Shown here one piece after another: positions 57,035 through 64,000 of a DNA stretch of 64,000 nt. The notes below the pieces were generated by a model, which saw nothing but the letters and a program-made list of their open reading frames with translations, was not told where the DNA came from and made no database searches. The stretch is from NCBI GenBank assembly GCA_935421215.2, contig OW285235.1, positions 210,922,232-210,986,231 of the forward strand, given 5' to 3'. The position numbers and the translations under genes were made by a program. Origin of the DNA: Melolontha melolontha. Lineage: Eukaryota > Arthropoda > Insecta > Coleoptera > Scarabaeidae. How positions within the stretch are numbered: position 1 is the stretch's first letter; every line of letters starts with the position of its first letter.

Positions 57035-57284
57035 TAAACCTAATCAGTAGGCGATTAAAGGTCTGTATATTACTTCAAGATATATGTATTTAAAAAACTC
57101 TACATGTTTCGGCTGTGTACGCCTTTATCAAGAGATACAAAATATACATATTTTGTATTCTCTTGATAAAGGCGTACACAGCCGAAACATGTAGAGTTTT
57201 TTAAATACATATATCTTGAAGTAATATACAGACCTTTAATCGCCTACTGATTAGGTTTACCATATCATACCAAGGTCACGAAGT

Positions 57285-57334
<50 letters not shown>
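56997..57334. repeat. R2 repeat, near-perfect palindrome between AT tracts
   Basis: The left arm (57033-57146) and right arm (57149-57262) are mirror copies over about 112 bp with a single one-base indel. (AT)n tracts at 56997-57032 and 57286-57334 extend the self-complementarity. The right side has an extra CATACCAAGGTCACGAAG, found also in the other R2 copies. Each arm contains TTGATAAAGGC, a 7-base loop and GCCGAAACATG on one strand. The near identity shows a recent origin or ongoing correction. Confidence 0.92.
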
Positions 57335-57339
<5 letters not shown>

Positions 57340-58289
57340 ACTAGTGTAGTTGGAGCACGTCGCTTTGCTTTGCTGTATCTTTATTCAGACGCTAGTGTAC
57401 TCTGAGTTTAGAAAGACGTGTTTATTATAAGATAAATCTTTATCTTTCTTAAGTAACTTCGTGATTTTTGATTAATTTGTGGTTGGTGTTTGAATTCATT
57501 ACCGATATTTATTTACGAGTTTGTTGATCTCATAATTGTTTAATTTAGCACGCTTTCTAGCTCATGTGTCTCGAGAAAATATATATATATATATATTTTT
57601 ATACGTAAGTAAATTTATATTAAAAGATTATTATTATTATAATTATCTTTATTTTGAATGAATTGAATTGTGTATTTTTCCATTGTGTTAATTTTGATAT
57701 ATCTATTTTAATCTTAGTTATTTGATTTAAATGACAAAGAATGTTTTTTAAAATTTCTAATGTAAAAAAAATTTTCTATAACTTTAAAATTTTGTACGCT
57801 TGGGATATCAAGGGCATATTTTTTTATGTGATTGCACATGTTTTAGAGTTTGTGTCGAGCTGTCATTTCAGTGTGTTTATTTTGTTTCTTGTGGGAGAAA
57901 TTAAAAAGCATCTTTGTAATTTATTAGTTTTAATTTTGATCGGCTGTCATAAAGGAGTATTTTATCGCACGCTGCGGTCATTTCCGTGCGATATTTTTAC
58001 CTTAATAATATTGTTTAATAACGCAATATTAATCTTTATACTTCATAAAGATGTTTTTTTTTATTTTTTTTATTGTTGTATTAAAGTTTCATTTAATGTT
58101 TGCTGTGTGTTTTTTTGAATTTTATCTTTCTTCTTTTGTCCTTATAAGTAACTTAAAGACATAATTACTATTTGGAAAATAAATTTTGAGTGGCGCTTAA
58201 ATTTTTACTAATACAATTGTGTTTTCCACTTTTCCGATTGGAACCCTGAGGGAAAAGCAGTCTCATCTTGAAAATTAACCGACTGAATA
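57335..58289 (+). other. Unclassified block with a 125-codon hydrophobic frame
   Basis: No known element was recognised. The frame at 57741-58118 is uninterrupted and Phe/Ile/Leu-rich, with several possible membrane stretches (FFYVIAHVLEFVSSCHFSVF, LLVLILIGCHKG, IFTLIILFNNAILIFIL). The strand is T-rich, so such a frame can arise from composition alone. 57340-57560 is mixed in composition and could be an LTR or leader, unproven. Confidence 0.25.
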
Positions 58290-58666
58290 TCCAAGCTGGA
58301 CAGATTGGTTGTGAATAGTGGTATTATCTAATTCAAAACTACTATTCATAGCAATATGTATCCATAGAAAGTGGTTACTTCTAGCAAGATGGGGCTACTG
58401 CACATACAACTCGTGAAAATTTAGCGCTTTTAAAATATTACTTCCCTCATCGAGTTATAAGCAGAGGTGTTTGGCCAGCAAGGTCGCCAGATCTTACTCC
58501 GTTAGATGTATATAAGACAAGAATGCATAATCTAAATGACTTGATGAATACAATTAAATGTAATGAAATAACACCAAATATATTGCAGAATATTTTTGAC
58601 AACATGAAACGTCGTATTGCATTATGCATTCAACAAAGTGGTGACCATTTTGAATACATGTTATAA
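58290..58666 (+). pseudogene. Mariner-type transposase, C-terminal part
   Basis: QDGATAHTTRENLALLKYYF and PHRVISRGVWPARSPDLTPL, followed by D, hold the second and third aspartates with 38 residues between them by my count. The end reads MKRRIALCIQQSGDHFEYML before the TAA at 58664-58666. The second aspartate is preceded by a stop, and FFLWGY after the third is replaced. It pairs with the N-terminal part at 56546-56955. Confidence 0.75.
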
Positions 58667-59239
58667 ATTATAATAATTGAAATTTCTACAAATTAGTTAT
58701 TTACCTTGGTGGTTTGATTAATATCCCATCTTTGCAGTTTTATTATTAAATAAATTAATAATCTAATTGTACTTGTTATTAATTTCTCATCATATCTCTC
58801 GATGATAAATTTTGACAGTGACAGATACATAACCTTCATACCATTCAATATATATCCGCATTCCAAGAATGCAGAACATCATATCATAAATTATGATATA
58901 ATTTATAGGAGAAATTCATGGACAACTAGATGTAAGTCTTTTTGAAACACGTTGTATTATTTTCCATTGTTGATTGTAAAATAAACTACATCAACTACAA
59001 TCTTAAAACGTTGCATAGTAATCTATTTACCCTTTATTTATGTAAAAAGTTTTCCATTAAGAGGTGTCATTTTGAATTACAAATTAAACTTTTTTATTAA
59101 TGAAGAATTTTCAATGTTTTTTATGCAAGTTTAAAGTATAAACTCTGCGTTAACGTGTAGAATACAATATCATGTAAATAACCGCTTCGGCTTCTATTGC
59201 ACATAGTTATCCTTTTGAGGAAAAAATGCATTAACTTTT
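58667..59239. other. No gene seen
   Basis: AT-rich spacer; a perfect short palindrome (ATCATAAATTATGAT) lies near 58883. Confidence 0.45.
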
Positions 59240-59600
59240 CTCATAATTGAGATCATATACCGCGAATGGCGGTGCGAATATTATCTTTCAGTGCTATAAT
59301 TGTTTTTGGATCGTTAGCGTAGACATAGTCCTTCCCGGAACCCCAAAGGAAAAAGTCTTAACGGTGTGAGGTCGCGCGATGTGCGCGGCGAATTGATGTT
59401 TCCGTTTCTAGAAATAACGCGTCCAGGAAGCTTCTCGCGCAGTAAGGCTATTGTTTGACGGCTTGTGTGGCGCATGTAGCGTCATCCTGCTGAAAGTAAA
59501 TATCGTTCACATCTACTTCGTTCATGTCCTAAGTCGGTTAGCATCGTATAGTTTATAGTAACACCCTTATTCGTTTCGCAAAGATACGAACCGATCACAA
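59240..59600 (-). pseudogene. DD41D-type mariner transposase, C-terminal part
   Basis: The minus strand gives SGVVIGSYLCETNKGVTIN, then FTFS/QQDDAT-like sequence at the second aspartate, KRKHQFAAHIARPHTVKTF in place of the third-aspartate box, and GRTMSTLTI. Frames change several times. Its N-terminal half is probably the minus-strand piece at 60400-60870, displaced by intervening DNA. Confidence 0.6.
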
Positions 59601-59603
59601 CGC

Positions 59604-59680
59604 CAGACAAATCGCATCTGGGGCTCTGAAAACCCTAGAATAATGGTTGAGAAACCAATTTATCTACGAGAACGGTTTTT
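59604..59680 (+). pseudogene. Short inverted DD41D mariner fragment
   Basis: Plus-strand sense sequence NRIWGSENPRIMVEKPIYLR is the stretch just after the first catalytic aspartate of DD41D mariners, in opposite orientation to its neighbours on both sides. 59612-59656 is a 45-bp mirror (five differences) of 60410-60454. Confidence 0.65.
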
Positions 59681-59944
59681 TTTCCACCTTCGACCGCACA
59701 GCGTCAACATTAGATGAGCAGCAGGTAGTCAGTGTACGCAGTGAACAACTGCTCATTTTCTTCACCACACGCTCTGTCACTACCGAGTTCTCGACGCCAT
59801 TTTGAGCTACTTCTTCTGAGTTTATCATAAATGATTTGTCTATGAAATTTTCGGAAGTTTGGATGCACACAAACTCACCAAACAAACCAAAAAAGATGAA
59901 ACAATCCTTAAACAACTGAAAGGTTATGGCTTCTGTGTTTAAAG

Positions 59945-60335
59945 ACCAAAAAGGTGTGTTGCTTGTGGAGTGCGTGCAGCCGAGGACTACGATTACTGCA
60001 GCCGTTTATTGCGAAATTTTATGACGTCTGCGGGGAGCCATGCAAAACATAAGAAGAGGCATGCTGACTGGAGTTATTCATTCTGATCCATGACAACGTC
60101 CGTCCTCACATTACTACTGTTACCCAACGGCACCTTGAGCAATTTCAATGGATATTATCATCCGGCATACAGCCCCGACCTAGCGCCGAATTACTTTCAT
60201 GTTTTCCCTGAACTAAAGTAGTGGCTAGGAAGACAACGCTTCCAAAATAAGAGGAGCTTCAAAACAACGTCAAGACTCATTTTAATTCATTGGCGGCAAC
60301 ATTTTATGAAGAAGTTATTGGAAAGCTTGTCTTCT
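59945..60335 (+). pseudogene. Mariner transposase, C-terminal fragment (other family)
   Basis: LFILIHDNVRPHITTVTQRH and LEQFQWILSSGIQPRP hold the second catalytic aspartate (HDNxRPH) and the start of the third-aspartate box, which is shifted. TKVVARKTTLPK, then NSLAATFYEEVIGKLV, give the C-terminal end. HDNARPH and FYEEGIxKLV are typical of DD34D mariners, so this is unrelated to the DD41D pieces around it and was probably inserted into them. Confidence 0.65.
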
Positions 60336-60399
60336 TTATGGCCCATCGGAAAAAAAACGGCTCTTCTACAACGAGTTACAGTGTATTCGTTGTAGGTAA

Positions 60400-60870
60400 A
60401 TTGCAAGATGGTTTCTCAAGAATTGTTCTAGGGTTTTCAAAGCCTCAGATGCGACACTTTTGTTTATTAACGAACCTTCGAAGGTTGAAATGGGCCACTT
60501 TACTTAAAATAATTTTCCCAAAAAAACTAGGTCATCCTGTCTACATTTATAATAACCAATTAGCGAACGTGCGACGTTGTGGATGGTCTATGCCCGCAGT
60601 TTTTACATAAATTGGACTTTAAATGCATGCAGGTCAAGATCTTCGAACAAAATGTGATACAGGCTAGTTGTTAAGATGCCCAATTGCTGCGTTTTGGAAT
60701 TGACAATCTGTACGTACTGCAACAGCATCGATGTTTAAGACTGGTAACGACAACGGTAACTTGACTGCGTTGTTTGAATTTAGTGGTTAGCTAGCTTCGC
60801 AATTGCTGTACGGAACGATACTTGAATGCGACCGAAAACACCCCACGAACACTGCGCAATGCCTCCCCCA
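60400..60870 (-). pseudogene. DD41D-type mariner transposase, N-terminal part
   Basis: The minus strand reads QQLGILTTSLYHILFEDLDL and HAFKVQF (end of the DNA-binding half), DHPQRRTFANWLL, then KIILSKVAHFNLRRFVNKQK around the first catalytic aspartate (SDEAHF changed to SKVAHF), and GFENPRTILEKP. It lines up with 59240-59600 as the earlier half of the same protein. Confidence 0.65.
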
Positions 60871-61054
60871 AAATTGTAGTGAATTTTCACTATTTACATG
60901 CCATGTTGAAGTGAATTTCGTTTCATTCTACACACACTACGCAAATGTTAAGGAATGACAAGAGTATAGTTGATAGTTAATAAAAGATAAGAACTTTAAA
61001 ATGCAGGCTCTTAATGGAAAACACTATATGTCTATCATATTTTTCAGAGCCTGT

Positions 61055-62110
61055 TCCGGGCTGTGATTTTTTACGGTTTTAAATCATCATTAAAGCCTAA
61101 ACAATATAAAGATCGGCTTAGGAATGCATTTGGCAAAGAGGCCCCATCTAAGGCAACAATCTATTAATTGTTACAACGAATTCAAATTTCTTAATGACGA
61201 ATTTTGTGAAGGACGTCCAAGAACTCCTGTTACTGATGAGAATATTTCCTCTGTTCGAGCAATGATTGAAGACATCATATGAATTTATTCGCGCAACATT
61301 AGCATGAGTAACATTTTACATCAGCAGTTAGACGTGAGAAAACTTTGTGGCCGATGGATTCCACATCAACTGACTTCCGATCAAAGAGAAGAACGTATTG
61401 AATGGTGCAAATTCGGTTAGGAATATCGTTACTGGTGATGAATTGAATTTATTGTTATGATCCTGAAAATAGAAATCAATCAGCTCAATGGGTCTTTGGA
61501 ACAGAACCTAAGCCTACAAAATTCCGACGGATTCGCAGTGCTGGTAAAAAGTTTTTTTTCTAAAACGGGCCATATTGCCGCTACAGCATTAGAAGATAGA
61601 CGTACCGTTAGTGCGGATTGGTACACAAATGTCTGTTTACCGCTTAATCTTTGAAAAAATTCGTGAAAAACGCCCAAAAGGAAAAATAATTTTACACCAT
61701 TACAACGCAATTAGTTTTGCTTTAGCATCATATGAATTTATTTGGGCGATATTGGGCATTGGTATGAGTCAAATCCAAAACATTTTACAACAATTAGAAG
61801 TTAGGAAACCTTGTTGTTGATGGATTCCACATCGTCGCATAAACCAAAAGTAACAACTAAGTATCTGAATGCCCCAAACGTCAGCACCATAGACTCTCGA
61901 CCATAGAGCCCTGATCTAAAGCTTTGTGATTTTTTTTTTGTTTCCAAAAATTAAAGCTAAAATGCGTGGAATCACTTTTACGTCATCAAATGAACCAGTT
62001 GAACATTATAAAATCCTGGTTTATGAAGTGCCTCAGAAAGACTGACATCGTTACTTTAATAATTGGTTTCAACGAATGCAAAAATGTATTGACATTAAAC
62101 TGAATAACAA
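61055..62110 (+). pseudogene. DD34D mariner transposase with internal duplication
   Basis: RAVIFYGFKSSLKPKQYKDR and NAFGKEAPSKATIY open the protein. YDPENRNQSAQWVFGTEPKP follows the lost first aspartate (VTGDE replaced), and the region before the second aspartate survives in part (RRPKGKIILHHYNAIS-like, D changed to Y). KLKCVESLLRHQMNQ is near the end. A segment at 61728-61845 repeats the earlier 61277-61385 (YEFIWAILGIGMSQIQNIL), replacing the normal sequence after the second aspartate. It is the same family as 33900-34722. Confidence 0.72.
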
Positions 62111-63979
62111 TAAAATCAATTAATTTTTTTAAAAACTGATCCTCGTTTTATTTCTGTCATCAGTAATAATAGATCAATACAATGTAATAGCTAAAGAAAA
62201 ACCAGACACTTAAAAACTTGTTGGACAAGTGTTGCTGAATGAAAATAACACATCTTCAAAATAAACTAACAAACAATAAGTACAGCTTAATAACAACGTT
62301 ATAATCAATAGGGATAAAATAAGATAAACATTTACAGTTTAGATTTAAGTTTTACTAATTACTGCATATGTCTTAATCTATTCATTCTAAACGAGAAACA
62401 GAAATTTTATTTTTAGTGCAATTTTAAGTATTTCTTATTTGTTGGTAGATATTTGTGTGTATGTATATATCACTATTCATACTTGGCCTTATATTATTCA
62501 GGCAATGTGGTTGAGATTACTTTACTAAAACAATGAAAACCAAATCAAATATCCAAACACGGAAATTTATCCCAACGCGATTCAATTACAATATGTAATT
62601 TATTCAGAGTATACAGGTAAACAAGACACACAGAAATATGTATATTCATGACATAACCCATTCAGTTATTGAATTTACGATTTATTCATTCAATGTTTTC
62701 GTTCTATTACCGAGCTGGCAACTAAAATTAGTTTCTATTTAGTTTGAGAGTTATTCCATTATTTTACGAAGACTATTTCATTTAGATTCTATTGTGCTAT
62801 AGTAAATACAAATTAATGATTCTAATTTTGATTGTTCTTGGCTCTATAATTAAAATACAAAACATCTCTAAAGGACTATTGACTACACTAGCAGTTAAAA
62901 AAATATATATTATACATATCAAGCAACAGACCTATTTAAAAATATAGAAGTTGTTATTAAAATAAAAAAACAATTAAGAAAAATGAAATCAGCGATTTTA
63001 ATTAAAACTTTTTTAAAACTAGTTACACGTTTAAAATTGTTTTCCGTTGTTGCATATATAATATCGCGTTTACAGCATATTGAAGAAAAAATTTGGTATT
63101 TGTGTCAAAAAATCATGACATAGCAGTTATCTTCTATTTATCGAAACAACAAATTAAAAACCGATAACGAATAACGAGTGAGCAATAAATCTTTATTGCT
63201 CCCTCGGTTTAGAAAAAATATAATTTCAGGATATGTTAATATAGCGCAGAAGACAAGTATGTGTTAATTGATCTTGAAAAGTTTATCCATGTATTTGTGA
63301 TGTGAAAATATCTAACGGTCCTTTAGCTCAATGTATAGACAAATTGAAAACACAAAAAAACAGCTAATAATTTCCATATTTCGTCGCATACAGTTTAAAT
63401 TCAACATTCCTGTACGTATTTTGACACCCAATAAAAAAAAGCAACAAAATTCATCCGGTAAGTATAATTACTTAATTATTATTAGTTTCCTTCCGCGAAG
63501 TTTGTACTTAACATACGCTAAAACATTTTATAAAAAATTTCCAAGTCGAAATTGTGACGGCCAGTCCAACAGGTCGATACGACTTACAACTTTCCGCTGT
63601 GTACAACTGTCTTCAGTACATTGTATCATTATCCTCTTAGAGAATCCTCCAAACCGATTTTAGGAGGATGGTACTAATGTCTTTTCATATATTTTTATCA
63701 TTTTCTTCGGTGTTTAAATTCTTGGTAAACAAATATATGTGACCGGAGAAGCAACTCTGAATGTGTAAATTTTCTGGGTGTTTAACCCAGATATGCCCAC
63801 TGTACTGCAGATAATACAGTTAGTAACTTGTTCGAACCTGCCTAATCTCGCGTGCGATGGAGTTTTGTGCTGCGTACATGCATTCAATAAGAAGCAGTCG
63901 TTGTGAACGGGTGCAAAAATTTGCGATTGTAAGTTAGTGGTGTTAATTAATATTATTTTAATATTATTAAATTGTGATT
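62111..63979. other. No gene recognised
   Basis: AT-rich until about 63400. A 110-codon frame at 63331-63663 has no signature but contains CGGTAAGTAT (63456) and CCAACAG (63566-63572), which resemble a splice donor and acceptor, so part of it could be an intron. GC content rises after 63750. Confidence 0.35.
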
Positions 63980-64000
63980 ATGGCGGAATATGGCATACGC
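63980..64000 (+). CDS. Possible start of a gene cut by the right edge
   Basis: ATG at 63980 has a strong start context (A at -3, G at +4) and opens MAEYGIR up to the window end. The preceding 130 bp have higher GC than the spacer before them. Seven codons prove nothing; it is listed so that the next window can be checked. Confidence 0.2.

Overview
The window is AT-rich animal DNA, most likely from an insect. It has no bacterial-style operons. It holds eukaryotic transposons in many states of decay, a tRNA-derived SINE-like repeat, a gypsy-type retrotransposon tail with a tRNA-Arg-type primer site, long (AT)n tracts and a few possible splice sites. The transposase families (Tc1, DD34D mariner, DD41D mariner, piggyBac, Tigger, Crypton, hAT-like) are the usual load of arthropod genomes. 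No complete host gene can be shown.

Layout. 1-2.7 kb: short unrecognised open frames, one of them split by an intact-looking Tc1-like element (439-1938). 4-8.9 kb: a MITE-like element, a deleted mariner, a Crypton remnant cut by a 406-bp mariner derivative, a GC-rich hairpin and a DD41D mariner pseudogene. 10-15.6 kb: two end-to-end defined DD41D elements, a DD34E Tc1 pseudogene and a mariner pseudogene. 17.2-18.6 kb: a DD34D mariner with both ends. 22-24 kb: mariner scraps and an inverted-repeat element. 24.4-26.9 kb: a nearly intact piggyBac with TTAA duplications. 28.6-28.9 kb: AT microsatellites around a repeat called R2 here. 31.7-34.7 kb: a mariner carrying another transposon, with a second mariner next to it. 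36.9-38 kb: gypsy pol tail, LTR and primer site. 38.8-39.3 kb: remnant of an arthropod repeat-associated protein. 41.7-47 kb: a head-to-head pair of hAT-like fragments and a third hAT-like pseudogene. 47.6-51.8 kb: R2 foldback, SINE-like palindrome and a Tigger element. 52.3-53.7 kb: a two-unit 0.69-kb tandem repeat. 54.4-54.8 kb: the best candidate for host sequence, two divergent possible first exons. 55-62.1 kb: six or more broken mariners and a near-perfect R2 palindrome. 62.1-64 kb: no recognised gene, ending in a possible start codon.

The elements do not form a pathway; they form a stratigraphy. The Crypton is older than the mariner derivative inside it, the 31.7-kb mariner is older than its insert, and the Tigger landed in an AT tract at the end of the SINE palindrome. 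Only the Tc1-like element at 439-1938 has an uninterrupted transposase. The piggyBac has one long frame covering the whole catalytic domain and a broken N-terminus.

Two themes stand out. Head-to-head inverted duplications recur in unrelated repeat families (41.7, 47.6, 47.9 and 57.0 kb). The R2 repeat, bounded by AT tracts, carries a block that resembles the core of a hammerhead ribozyme. All family calls were made by eye from motifs; no database search was run.
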